This document shows, one piece after another, positions 31,345-43,660 of a stretch of DNA of 64,000 nucleotides. The notes under the pieces were generated by a model. That model had not been told where the DNA came from and ran no database searches. It saw only the letters and a program-made list of their open reading frames with translations. The position numbers and the translations under genes are program-made. Each line of letters begins with the position of its first letter. The first letter of the stretch is position 1. Location of the stretch: NCBI GenBank assembly GCA_012861695.1, contig JAAOOA010000272.1:345501-409500 (forward strand). The letters run 5' to 3'. This DNA is from Trematomus loennbergii. Lineage: Eukaryota; Chordata; Actinopteri; Perciformes; Nototheniidae.

Positions 31345-32380
31345 GTTTTTTAATTAATTGACATTTCACTATGACAGAGTGGACATGTTAAGCTTGACAA
31401 CATCCAACTACACACATAATATGATTTCAATTACGAAATATAAGTTTAAATACTTACTCTGCAACTAGCCAATGTCTCAGCCTCCATTGAGGAAAGACAA
31501 AATGGTGGTACTGATGTCACTGAAAACATCAGATGTTTTTTTATAGGGGCAATTACCCCTTAATGACAGGGTGGACAGCAATGTCAGGGACACATGAAAA
31601 ATGTTCAATATTATTATGAAAATAGAATATACATGATCAAAAGGACTCGTTTTATCAAATAACTTGTTGTGGACAATAAAACCATATAAATATTAATTAT
31701 AAGTTAGTATCATTTATTAACTTATTACACACACTGTAGTTAGCAGAGCAGTGTGTGGGACATGCCAAAATCACATACATCCAATAAAAAAATAAGGTAT
31801 AAAATGAAGGAAACACATTTCAAGAGACTTATCATTGTACTGATATGTGTGTAAATGTTTGGCCATTTATAATAAGACCTCAGAGTTTCATTATTCTGCT
31901 ACATTTTCATGATGACTGAGTGATTCTGATGGGGACACCAAAGTTACTTTATAGTGATATTGACTCTTTACTTAAAATATGTGTTATCCAAATAAAACAC
32001 TTAACTTCCTCTCTGAGCATCCTCACATCAACACACAACTGCACATCACTGTATTATAAATGAATGTAACACATAGTGTATAATCATTTTGAAATAAATA
32101 AGTAAAGCATTTTATATGAGACTGCAGAGAATTGTTCATGTCAGGAAAGTAGCGATGCAGGTCTTCAGTAACAGTTGGGGTGTTTCCTCGTTCCATTTGA
32201 CTCTGTATGCTGGTATGGTATGATATGATTGTTAGATAACTGTGTTAAGGTGTGTTTCCTCGTTCCGTTTGATTCACCAACCCATTTGATAACTCAGAAG
32301 AATTTATTCACAAACAAATGCATTTCCTTCTCCAGGGAAGTCAAAGTCAACTTTATAGAGAGTTCAGCCTCCTGACAGCC
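31345..32380. repeat. Duplicate of 26496-27500
   Basis: Direct repeat carrying the right half of the 1136-bp transposon, its TTTA duplication and the cystatin-unit flank, including an intact (empty) version of the Polinton insertion site at 32290-32302. The copies diverge at a C-run on the left (31330) and at the TG tract on the right. Confidence 0.9.
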
Positions 32381-33395
32381 TGGACGCTATGTCTATGGAC
32401 AGATATTGTCACTGTGACACCCTTGCAATATTCAGGCACAAACCTAAACAGATGTGTATTAAATCAGCATGAAGGCTCTAACAGGGCTGAAATAGAGGGA
32501 TATGAGGTTATGTCTAAAATACGTGGTAGAGAAACTCTGGAGAAAAAAATACATAATAAATATATATAGGGAAATATAACAAAAAAAAATAAATGTTTCT
32601 TCATGTAATTTTTTTATTTAAGATCGTAGGCCTATGTTGCCCTCACTACATTTGCTTCAGAGAAATGCACAATAAATGTGTAACATGAACTGTATCTATA
32701 CTCGAGGGCAACATATGATCTTAAATTAAAAATTACACGAAGAAAAATTATATTTCTCCATTCCTAAACAATGAAATAAGCAAAAAGGAAACACATTTTG
32801 TTGTCAGTTGCCTAGCAACAGTGTTCACGTAATGTACAACACTTGAAAGCCAGATATTATCATAGATGTGCCGCAAATATGACTACCAAATTAATTAGCA
32901 AGAAGTAAAGTTAACGTTAATAGTACCATTAAAATAAAAAGTTGTAAATAAAGCAAGTGAAGTAGGCTACATTTAATAAAGCCGTGGAGGGAGTTTATAA
33001 ACCTGGTTAAAGAGTAACCGCTCTTACGGGACGCTTTTAATAAGTAAAGCGAATGCGCCAGCAAGACGACCCTTCACCTGGCCTCATATTGGTTGAGGGA
33101 TTTTGAAATTGTTTTTGCACAGAAAACATCCAAGCGCCGAGCAGATTGCAGAAATCTGAGAGGAGACATTTGACGAGCGCAGTCAGGGCACAGAAGCAGC
33201 CTAAGTGCGAGGAGAAGGTTTTAAACTGGAAAACAGGAAATCTGTGCAAGCAGCAATATATCTGAGTGCAAGCGTAGAGTTGGAGCAGAAGCAGAGCAAA
33301 TCTAAGCGCAAGGACAGGGTTTGACTGAAAGAAATACAAAATCTGAACGTGAAATCAATAAATTATGCTCTCAAATTGAAAGAACACAGGAGCAG
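32381..33395. other. Cystatin-unit remnant and unannotated DNA with an inverted repeat
   Basis: Positions 32395-32545 repeat the GACAGATATTGTCACTGTG segment of the cystatin unit. An imperfect inverted repeat lies at about 32596-32644 and 32703-32747 (GTTGCCCTC / GAGGGCAAC ends). From 32750 to 33395 no gene is recognised. Confidence 0.5.
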
Positions 33396-36300
33396 ACCAA
33401 AGTGAGTCCTACTTCTGACATTAGAGGGCTCCAAACACCAGCAGCTGTGAGTGTGTGTCATCACTGCTAATGCGGTCCTGGAGAAATCAGCTAAAATATT
33501 GCCTAGGGCAGCAAATAGGTCAGGGCCGCTGCTTGTGGGTTTACACTTTAAATGAACAGTGTGAGGGCTGTTCAGGTGTATATCAGTATGTAGTGTCTCT
33601 ACTTTAAAGAGTCCTCTTCTGCTGATGTTCAGGTGTATCAGTGTGTAGTGTCTCTACTTTAAAGAGTCCTCTCCTGCTGATGTTCAGGTGTATAAATATC
33701 AGTATGTAGTGTCTCTACTTTAAAGAGTCCTCTCCTGCTGATGTTCAGGTGTATAAATATCAGTATGTAGTGTCTCTACTTTAAAGAGTCCTCTCCTGCT
33801 GATGTTCAGGTGTATAAATATCAGTATGTAGTGTCTCTACTTTAAAGAGTCCTCTCCTGCTGATGTTCAGGTGTATATCAGTATGTAGTGTCTCTACTTT
33901 AAAGAGTCCTCTCCTGCTGATGTTCAGGTGTATATCAGTATGTAGTGTCTCTACTTTAAAGAGTCCTCTCCTGCTGATGTTCAGGTGTATATCAGTATGT
34001 AGTGTCTCTACTTTAAAGAGTCCTCTCCTGCTTATGATCAGGTGTATATCAGTAAGTAGTGTCTCTACTTTAAAGAGTCCTCTCCTGCTGATGTTCAGGT
34101 GTATATCAGTATGCAGTGTCTCTACTTTAAAGAGTCCTCTCCTGCTGATGTTCAGGTGTATATCAGTATGTAGTGTCTCTACTTTAAAGAGTCCTCTCCT
34201 GCTGATGTTCAGGTGTATATCAGTATGTAGTGTCTCTACTTTAAAGAGTCCTCTCCTGCTGATGTTCAGGTGTATATCAGTATGTAGTGTCTCTACTTTA
34301 AAGAGTCCTCTCCTGCTTATGATCAGGTGTATATCAGTAAGTAGTGTCTCTACTTTAAAGAGTCCTCTCCTGCTGATGTTCAGGTGTATATCAGTATGCA
34401 GTGTCTCTACTTTAAAGAGTCCTCTCCTGCTGATGTTCAGGTGTATATCAGTATGTAGTGTCTCTACTTTAAAGAGTCCTCTCCTGCTGATGTTCAGGTG
34501 TATATCAGTATGTAGGTCTCTACTTTAAAGAGTCCTCTCCTGCTGATGTTCAGGTGTATAAATATCAGTATGTAGTGTCTCTACTTTAAAGAGTCCTCTC
34601 CTGCTGATGTTCAGGTGTATAAATATCAGTATGTAGTGTCTCTACTTTAAAGAGTCCTCTCCTGCTGATGTTCAGGTGTATATCAGTATGTAGTGTCTCT
34701 ACTTTAAAGAGTCCTCTCCTGCTGATGTTCAGGTGTATATCAGTATGTAGTGTCTCTACTTTAAAGAGTCCTCTCCTGCTGATGTTCAGGTGTATATCAG
34801 TATGTAGTGTCTCTACTTTAAAGAGTCCTCTCCTGCTTATGATCAGGTGTATATCAGTAAGTAGTGTCTCTACTTTAAAGAGTCCTCTCCTGCTGATGTT
34901 CAGGTGTATATCAGTATGCAGTATAGTGTCTCTACTTTAAAGAGTCCTCTCCTGCTGATGTTCAGGTGTATAAATATCAGTATGTAGTGTCTCTACTTTA
35001 AAGAGTCCTCTCCTGCTGATGTTCAGGTGTATAAATATCAGTATGTAGTGTCTCTACTTTAAAGAGTCCTCTCCTGCTGATGTTCAGGTGTATATCAGTA
35101 TGTAGTGTCTCTACTTTAAAGAGTCCTCTCCTGCTGATGTTCAGGTGTATATCAGTATGTAGTGTCTCTACTTTAAAGAGTCCTCTCCTGCTGATGTTCA
35201 GGTGTATATCAGTATGTAGTGTCTCTACTTTAAAGAGTCCTCTCCTGCTATGATCAGGTGTATATCAGTAAGTAGTGTCTCTACTTTAAAGAGTCCTCTC
35301 CTGCTGATGTTCAGGTGTATATCAGTATGTGTCTCTACTTTAAAGAGTCCTCTCCTGCTGATGTTCAGGTGTATATCAGTATGTAGTGTCTCTACTTTAA
35401 AGAGTCCTCTCCTGCTGATGTTCAGGTGTATATCAGTATGTAGTGTCTCTACTTTAAAGAGTCCTCTCCTGCTGATGTTCAGGTGTATATCAGTATGTAG
35501 TGTCTCTACTTTAAAGAGTCCTCTCCTGCTTATGATCAGGTGTATATCAGTAAGTAGTGTCTCTACTTTAAAGAGTCCTCTCCTGCTGATGTTCAGGTGT
35601 ATATCAGTATGCAGTGTCTCTACTTTAAAGAGTCCTCTCCTGCTGATGTTCAGGTGTATATCAGTATGTAGTGTCTCTACTTTAAAGAGTCCTCTCCTGC
35701 TGATGTTCAGGTGTATATCAGTATGTAGTGTCTCTACTTTAAAGAGTCCTCTCCTGCTGATGTTCAGGTGTATAAATATCAGTATGTAGTGTCTCTACTT
35801 TAAAGAGTCCTCTCCTGCTGATGTTCAGGTGTATAAATATCAGTATGTAGTGTCTCTACTTTAAAGAGTCCTCTCCTGCTGATGTTCAGGTGTATATCAG
35901 TATGTAGTGTCTCTACTTTAAAGAGTCCTCTCCTGCTGATGTTCAGGTGTATATCAGTATGTAGTGTCTCTACTTTAAAGAGTCCTCTCCTGCTGATGTT
36001 CAGGTGTATATCAGTATGTAGTGTCTCTACTTTAAAGAGTCCTCTCCTGCTATGATCAGGTGTATATCAGTAGTAGTGTCTCTACTTTAAAGAGTCCTCT
36101 CCTGCTGATGTTCAGGTGTATATCAGTATGCAGTGTCTCTACTTTAAAGAGTCCTCTCCTGCTGATGTTCAGGTGTATATCAGTATGTAGTGTCTCTACT
36201 TTAAAGAGTCCTCTCCTGCTGATGTTCAGGTGTATATCAGTATGTAGTGTCTCTACTTTAAAGAGTCCTCTCCTGCTGATGTTCAGGTGTATATCAGTAT

Positions 36301-37886
36301 GTAGTGTCTCTACTTTAAAGAGTCCTCTCCTGCTTATGATCAGGTGTATATCAGTAAGTAGTGTCTCTACTTTAAAGAGTCCTCTCCTGCTGATGTTCAG
36401 GTGTATATCAGTATGCAGTGTCTCTACTTTAAAGAGTCCTCTCCTGCTGATGTTCAGGTGTATATCAGTATGTAGTGTCTCTACTTTAAAGAGTCCTCTC
36501 CTGCTGATGTTCAGGTGTATATCAGTATGTAGTGTCTCTACTTTAAAGAGTCCTCTCCTGCTGATGTTCAGGTGTATATCAGTATGTAGTGTCTCTACTT
36601 TAAAGAGTCCTCTCCTGCTGATGTTCAGGTGTATATCAGTATGTAGTGTCTCTACTTTAAAGAGTCCTCTCCTGCTGATGTTCAGGTGTATATCAGTATG
36701 TAGTGTCTCTACTTTAAAGAGTCCTCTCCTGCTGATGTTCAGGTGTATATCAGTATGTAGTGTCTCTACTTTAAAGAGTCCTCTCCTGCTGATGTTCAGG
36801 TGTATATCAGTATGTAGTGTCTCTACTTTAAAGAGTCCTCTCCTGCTGATGTTCAGGTGTATATCAGTATGTAGTGTCTCTACTTTAAAGAGTCCTCTCC
36901 TGCTGATGTTTGATGTATATCAGTATGTAGTGTCTCTACTTTAAAGAGTCCTCTCCTGCTGATGTTCAGTGTATATCTGTATGTAGTGTCTCTACTTTAA
37001 AGAGTCCTCTCCTGCTGAGTTCAATGTATATCAGTATGTAGTGTCTCTACTTTAAAGAGTCCTCTCCTGCTGATGTTCAGGTGTATATCAGTATGTAGTG
37101 TCTCTACTGGGACATGTCTCCATGCTGTAATGTTCATAAAGCTCTTTATTTGTCTCTGTGCTGCAGCACCTCTTTCACCCTCTGTCCAAAACCAGAGCCC
37201 AGTCTGCTCTGATTGGTTAGCTGGCCGGCTCTGTTGGGATTGGTCAACCGCTTGGAGATGTCCCGCGCCTTAGTCTATCACGTATAATGTGTTGGAGCGC
37301 TAGCCAATAGGAGCGTGAGTGTTACGGAAGTAAAGAAAGGAGTCCAATAGAGGTGTTTCGGGCAGGGGGGGGGGGGGGGGGGGGGGAGTGGTAGAGAAGA
37401 TTCTGGGAAAGAAAATGATTGTACAGTTTGAATTTACATAAACTTTTAGACAGCTCAGAGAGTCGATGTTTGTAATTAAGATAATGCTAGTGTAGATTTG
37501 TTTCTACACAAAAAAACATTGATGTTGAAATAATCAATCATACCTTGCATATGTCTGCAGGGTGTGGAGGAACACTCCTCTGTGGAGATCAGGGAGTGAA
37601 CACAACTTGCAAAAAATGCAAACTGAGTGAGGAAACTGCACGACCTGCACGTGCCCCCGACCCTTTAAACAAGCAGGAGGTCATCCTTAAAGCAACACAC
37701 ATTTATTGTAAGTCATATCTTTCAAATGTCAAAACTGTGAATTGAAACCCACAAGCAGCGGCCCTGACCTATTTGCTGTCCAAGGCAATATTTTTGCTGA
37801 TCCAGGAGGATTAGCAGTGATGACACACACTCACAGCTGCTGGTGTTTGGAGCCCTCTAACGTCAGAAACAGGACTCACTTTGGTC
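33396..37886. repeat. Inverted-repeat-bounded block containing the large minisatellite
   Basis: Positions 33396-33542 (ACCAAAGTGAGTCCTAC...) and 37745-37886 are inverted copies of about 145 bp, enclosing the 57-bp array and part of a MITE. They may be the ends of one composite element or two oppositely oriented copies of a short repeat. Confidence 0.65.
33570..37115 (+). repeat. 57-bp minisatellite, about 60 units
   Basis: Unit: GTGTATATCAGTATGTAGTG, then TCTCTACTTTAAAGAGTCCT, then CTCCTGCTGATGTTCAG. Variant units recur: a 61-bp form (GTGTATAAATATCAG) and a CTTATGATCAGG...AGTAAGTAG form at about 34030, 34315, 34837, 35248, 35529, 36052 and 36333, giving a higher-order pattern. Because 57 is divisible by three, long open frames exist ([19 protein letters not shown] repeats) but they are not genes. 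Confidence 0.97.
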
Positions 37887-38454
37887 TACAAATCTGAACA
37901 AATGAGAAACTATAATAGAAACTTGAAACAAATTAATAACACGATTTTGTGATGTATCTCTCTACAAAAAAAGAAACAACTTGACACACATTTTTTGTAC
38001 ATTTATTTTCAGTAACTATTTTTTGATAACATCATTGAAATGAATTTATAGCAAACTATGTATTACTTCTATCAGCCTCTTTAATAAGACCATTCATGTA
38101 GGTTATTCTCATGACTGTCTCTGCCACTTTGTTCCTCTATTATCTATGACGGTTATTTAAACAGAACAATTAAACCTAATTAAATAACTTAAATTAAATA
38201 ATTGAAGTCTGAGATCAGATTGTGAAGTTGATTTAAGTGTTTAAATTATAATAAACGTTAACTAATCCTTCCACTTAAAACAGAAGAATTGATGATAGGC
38301 AACATTTGTGTTGTTGTATTTGTTACTCCCTGGACTTTACACCTCAATCCTCCGTGTTAGTTTCATCTTGTGACTGCTGTTCCTCTTAATCACATGGTGT
38401 CTGTTCCTGAAATTGTGTATATATCAATAGCGTTTGACCCTGCAATACTTTTAC
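37116..38454. other. MITE end and unannotated DNA
   Basis: Positions 37116-37400 carry the interior of a fish MITE (CTGCTCTGATTGGTTAGCTG) ending in a run of about 25 G at 37365. The same interior follows the second array at 38890. A 66-codon frame at 37545-37745 is unrecognised. The remainder is AT-rich. Confidence 0.5.
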
Positions 38455-39060
38455 TTTAAAGGGTCCCTATTCTGCTCATTCGGTTCATATCAGTATGTAG
38501 TGTCTCTACTTTAAAGAGTCCTCTCTGCTGATGTTCAGGTGTATATCAGTATGTAGTGTCTCTACTTTAAAGAGTCCTCTCCTGCTGATGTTCAGGTGTA
38601 TATCAGTATGTATTAGTGTCTCTACTTTAAAGAGTCCTCTCCTGCTGATGTTCAGGTGTATATCAGTATGTAGTGTCTCTACTTTAAAGAGTCCTCTCCT
38701 GCTGATGTTCAGGTGTATATCAGTATGTAGTGTCTCTACTTTAAAGAGTCCTCTCCTGCTGATGTTCAGGTGTATATCAGTATGTAGTGTCTCTACTTTA
38801 AAGAGTCCTCTCCTGCTGATGTTCAGGTGTATATCAGTATGTAGTGTCTCTACTTTAAAGAGTCCTCTCCTGCTGATGTTCAGGTGTGAGCCCGGTCTGC
38901 TCTGATTGGTTAGCTGGCCGGCTCTGTTGTGATTGGTTAACCGCTTAGAGATATCCCGCCCCTTAGATACAATGTGTGGAGCGCTAGCCAATAGGAGTGT
39001 GAGTATTTCATAGTGATGTCACTATGTTCCGGAAGTAAACAAAGGAGTCCAATGGCGTTT
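38455..39060 (+). mobile_element. TTAA-type MITE carrying a small 57-bp array
   Basis: Begins TTTAAAGGGTCCCTATTCTG, then about seven 57-bp units (38500-38887), then the GATTGGTTAGCTGGCCGG interior. It shows that the 57-bp satellite expands inside this MITE family. One-unit or two-unit versions are at about 53360-53430 and 57405-57445. Confidence 0.6.
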
Positions 39061-39878
39061 GTGGTTGTAAGAACCCTCATGAGAACCATTTGAGAACCTA
39101 TAAACCTTTTTGATATATCAGAAGTGATGTTTCTGTATACAGCAGTAGGTACAGAGGTCAAACACGTATTGATGAGTCAAAGGCCAGTTTTTAACTTTTG
39201 CCACGCACTGTTTTCCAAATCCTGTGATAGTGTCAACTGTTTCTGCTTATCCTCCTTTCAGTAAACTTTGAGATGAGGACTTTAGGAGTAAATAATACAC
39301 AGTGTACACTGACACCATTATACTGGCAGTACATCCCAATAAAAGGCAATCTTCTTAAAGTATAAATACAAAATCATCAGGACACACAGTAAGTGAATAA
39401 ATCTGATGTTTGTCAAACAGATTTAAAATGCTAAACATGAACAGACTGTTCTGTGTTCAGTGGGAATGATTACAGTTTACATAGAAATCATTTTAATTAT
39501 ACTTCAAACAAACTGCGGCTTCAAAGGTAGATCATCCAGTAACGAATGGACTGCGGTTTGTTTTCATTGCCCCACCCTTTTTCACAATACCTGAGAGTTG
39601 TAGACTCACACCTTAAACCCCGCAGAGATTTCACAATTCAGATCCCACAGAAAGAAAGACAACACTTGATATTTCAGAAAAGAATCTGGTTAATTTATTA
39701 ATTCACTTTATACAAAATAGTTCCATGTAATCCTGATTAATACAGTCTTATTCTGTAAGATAAAAAAAAAAAGGTGAGGAATGGGAACTGCATTGTTTTA
39801 TAGACTAAGCCAGGATTATTTGATTATAGCTGTGATAAGAGCAGCCGTAGGCACTGATGCGTTGTTTTATTTAGGATC
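39061..39878. other. Intergenic, nothing recognised
   Basis: AT-rich DNA downstream of the third cystatin gene. An A-run near 39765 and AATAAA-like sequences may serve its 3' end. Confidence 0.4.
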
Positions 39879-41041
39879 TTATTGGAAGTGCTCAATAGGG
39901 TCGCTGTGGCTCTTTCCTTGCTGAATGGCACTCAGTTCTGTCCCTGATCCCTGATGTGGGAGCTTTGCCCAAACACGCAGGTGAACGTGATCCTCTTCTC
40001 CAACATGGACCTGCAAGAAAGTAAAAGTAGAGCGTTATGAGATCTTGGCAAACAGGAGGCACAAGAACCAGCTGTAAAGCAACTCTGATATTCATCTCTT
40101 TCCATCTCGTAGGTTGGAGAAACTCACAGCTAAATCAAAGATTGACTGACTAAGTACATTTACTCAAGTACTGTACTTAAGTACAATTGTGAGGTACTTG
40201 TACATTCCTTGAGTATTTCCTTTCTATGCTACTTTGTACTTCTACTCCACTACAATTCAGAGGTACATGGTGTACTTTTACTCCACTGCATGTATTTAAC
40301 ACCTTTAGTTACTTCACAGATGTGGATGAATGATGTGAAATTAATCAAGTGTTAAATCAGACTTTAGTTCCACCTGGAGTAAATTCCAAGCTACCCTGCA
40401 GTATACAAAGTCATTCAAACCAGCTGCACCTTTACCAGCTTTGAGAACACTTTCATGATCAATCATTATAAAACATATCATATATATTATTCTGAAATGG
40501 ACCAATCTGCACAATGACTACTTTTACTGTCGCTACTTTAACTATATTTTGATGAGAATACTTTTGTACATTTTGATGCAGGACTTTTACTGTAACAGAG
40601 TATTCCTACACTCTGGTACTTCTACTTTCCCTTAAGTACAAGATCTGAGTACTTCTCCCACCTCTGTTTATGATCGCTTTAATCTCACTTGATTTTTGCT
40701 ACTAAGTAAAAGTGGTTTCCGGGCAATAATGTTTTCTTCGTAAATGATAATTACCTTGATGAAGTAGTTGGTCCCAGCCACAACCTGAGAGGTGTAGCTC
40801 TTGGCTTTGAAAACCTCATATTTCTTGCCTGCTTTTCCTCAGCAGCGGCCTTTACCTGAGGGAAGATGAAAAGGCAGCAGAATTCAAATGAAACTCAAAT
40901 CAATGTTAAATAATAATAACAATAGGCCCTTTCTTTGTTTATGTTTCGACTTACCCCATCACAGATCGTCTGTATTTTTTCGTCGGCCTCAGTTGGAACA
41001 TCAGAAACCCCTCCACACATCCTTCCCTTTCCACACGACAT
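39879..41041 (-). CDS. cstb: Cystatin-B-like (stefin) gene, copy 3
   Basis: Exons 41041-40955 (MSCGKGRMCGGVSDVPTEAD...ICDG), 40855-40755 and 40010-39879, GT-AG borders throughout. Exon 2 contains SQVVAGTNYFIK, the canonical stefin QVVAG inhibitory loop, and exon 3 VHVGEEDHVHLRVWAKLPHQ ending in a typical short tail. This is the closest of the three to vertebrate cystatin B and is probably the parental gene. Exon 2 is 101 nt rather than 102; one base is missing in the AAAA run before GCAGGCAAG, which breaks the frame as assembled. Everything else is conserved, so I suspect a sequence error. The long second intron holds a fish interspersed repeat. Confidence 0.8.
40140..40665. repeat. Fish interspersed repeat (AGTACATTTACTCAAGTACT type)
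   Basis: Begins CTAAGTACATTTACTCAAG and ends near GAGTACTTCTCCCACCTCTG, a non-coding repeat familiar in many teleost genomes. It lies in intron 2 of the third cystatin gene. Confidence 0.7.
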
Positions 41042-42300
41042 CTTGTGACCGTCTTAGTGTCGAAATATCAGCTACAAAACGAACAAAACGACCTGTTTTT
41101 ATTGCTGTCAGAAGACGTTCCTCCAGACTGAGTCAGGGAATCATGTGACTCTGTTGTTTGGATCATACCACTGACGTGGGATGTTTGCTTTTAAAAAATG
41201 TCACAAATCGAATAAAACAGCCAATAACGATTCTCAGTGTATCCACTCGTAGTTGCTTTTATTTTCAACAATCCATCGTTTTTACAACCATTAGGAAGTT
41301 TTTCAATATATATGTTAGTGTGGCTTTTCTCTGTGTTCCCCTCTATACAGATGATATGGTTCAGTCCGAGGCGGGGCTTTGTTTGCATGGTGACAGCTGA
41401 CTAAAATATGTTTTAAAAAAAACACTGCTGGTGACCAGACAAAAACCTGCAAGTTTGAGTGGAAAAAAGTCATTTCAATCACGAGTTTTGAAGATACAAA
41501 ATGAGTCAAACAACTTGCAAAGCAGCTGAGCTTTTTTTCTTCTATTTACTTCCTGTTTTCCAGTTATGTTGCTGTGGAGCAGATAGAACAACCCCCATAA
41601 CAATGCAAAAGACTGGTTTTTCCATGATTAAATCAGTTTAAAAGAAACTGGTTTCTTGACAGTGGATGAATAATTGAAGTTTCTAGGACTATAAATAGAT
41701 GTTCCATTCCTCTTTCTAAACACACATTTTGACTATAGGCAATACATCACTCAACATGCCAGAGGTGATATTCATCCTTTATCCATACATCCATTCATTT
41801 CTTATAATGTATGCATGCGTTTGTGTACTTTGTGAAAACATGCAGACATTGTGTTCATGCTAAAATGAAAAGCAGTATAATGTGGGATTACCACGGAATT
41901 ATGGTCTCTAAACGTAAAACTTCAAAAAGAAAATGTGACTTTCTTTCAGCAAAATATTTCATACACAAATGTGGCCTTTCAAAAACGTTCCTAGTATGTA
42001 TTGCTTTTTCTAAATAAAATGTAATTATACAAAAATAAATATAAAATTGTGCAAGAGTAAAAAAAATACAACAATTGCGCACGTGACCTTTTTTTCTGTT
42101 TTATATTCATAATGCCCTCAGTTTTTGAATTAATGTACTGAACATTGATGTTTATGTGCCCTTTTCTGATTGTATTGGAATAATTGTTCAATGTGTTTGT
42201 AATTAGCCTTTCCCGCCTGAAGATGGCGTCCAATGCAAGTTTATTGTGGAACATTTAATAGAAGAAGAAGAAGGCCTCTGTAATCTGCGTCATGTTTCCT
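41042..42300. other. Intergenic, between divergent cystatin and rhodanese genes
   Basis: No gene recognised. It should hold the promoters of both neighbours, which start away from each other; no confident promoter elements were identified. Confidence 0.4.
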
Positions 42301-42336
42301 CTCCCCAGCAGTCTGCAGGGGACACTTGTCTTCACC

Positions 42337-43660
42337 ATGCTCTCCTACCTGCTGTCTCGAAGTTTCTGCCAGGTTGTTGCGGAAGTAAACCGCAGCTCTT
42401 ACCCGACATTTGGCTCTGTTTTACGGGCTTTCTCACCTCCAGTCCCACCTTTGGAGACGCATCCGAAAATGGTAAACATGCTCAAACACTCAGGTTTTAA
42501 ACGGTCCAACAGGAACACCTTTAATATTCCTCTTTGCCTTTGTGACAGTGTCTCTCAATTATTGTAATGAAATGTAACCTTGAATGCTGTTTGAGTACTT
42601 TACACTGTAAGAATAATGTTTTTAAGGCATTATCAGGGGCTGCCTATGCCTCCTGCCAGCATTGTGACTCTGAATGGACTGCAGTGTGTTCTGTTATTGT
42701 CTCAAACACAGAGTTTGGTTGACTCTGGCATTTTGTTTCAAGTGCACAACAAAGGTCTGTCAGTGGTAGGGAACAGGTCTAGTAGTTTATCCTTACAGCA
42801 GTGACCAGCTCAGATAAACCAATGGAGGGTAAGAGTGTAGGCTTTTACAGGCAGCAGGAGCATGCATTAAATTGGTAAAAATGTGTATTTTCCTGTATAA
42901 TAAAGTGTAACTGTCATGTTTCCCCCTCAGCTTCTGTGGTGACCTACTCTCAGCTGAAGACCATGCTGTCCAGCGGAAACATCCAGCTGTTTGATGTGAG
43001 AAATCCTGATGAATACCAGGCTGGACGCATTTCAGACTCCGTCAACATCCCATGTAAGTGGGATGTAAGTGGGGGTAAGTGGGATGAAAGGGGCCTGTCT
43101 ATGTATATTTAACTCTCATCTTGTTTGGATATCAGTGGGCAACCTGGAGGAGTCCCTGAAGCTGTCCTCGGAGCAGTTTCAGCAGACATTTGACATAAAG
43201 CCTCCTGGGAAAGATGACGACAACATCGTGTTTCACTGCAAAAGTGGCAGCAGGAGCTCCAAGGCGCTGGACATCGCCCGCCGGCTGGGATTCAGCAGGT
43301 AAAGGACACAGTATGCACCTGTAGTCACCTTTTAAAGGGCAATAGTTATTACCTAAAGAGCAAAAAAGGAAAGTGACTCAGATTGCAATCATGTAGGAAA
43401 ATGTCAACCACATAATGTGCTTCATCGGAGCGCTATACTGTTAATGGCACATATATTCAATTATGAATCAATCCTGCTGCATATTAGAGTGCAATGTTCT
43501 CATACCCTGCTTTGGTTTGTTGAACGCTGCATGACCTTTTTTAGTAGAAACAGCAACATCAGAGATCAGAGGCTAAGCGCTTCTCTTCATGCTTCTTCTT
43601 CCCAGGTCCAGACATTATAAAGGAGGATACAGTGAGTGGGCCGAGCAAGAAGGAAACTGA
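42337..43660 (+). CDS. Rhodanese-domain sulfurtransferase, TSTD1/TSTD3-like
   Basis: Four exons: about 42337-42471, 42931-43053, 43136-43298 and 43605-43660. The core product has LFDVRNPDEYQAGRISDSVN, IPLGNLEESLKLSSEQFQ, the active-site loop VFHCKSGSRSSKA with catalytic Cys, and ends HYKGGYSEWAEQEGN. This is a single-domain rhodanese like the thiosulfate:glutathione sulfurtransferases; it would move sulfane sulfur to thiol acceptors. Exon 1 from the ATG at 42337 reads MLSYLLSRSFCQVV and is Arg/Ser-rich like a mitochondrial presequence. That frame meets the donor in phase 0, whereas exon 2 needs phase 1, so one base is missing or the true start is in another frame (an ATG at 42246 gives phase 1). 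Exons 2-4 join cleanly. Confidence 0.85.

Noticed and set aside
33863..36944. Repeat proteins with a 19-residue [19 protein letters not shown] unit
   Set aside because: The 57-bp satellite unit is divisible by three and has no stop in this frame; no codon bias, start context or splice structure supports coding.
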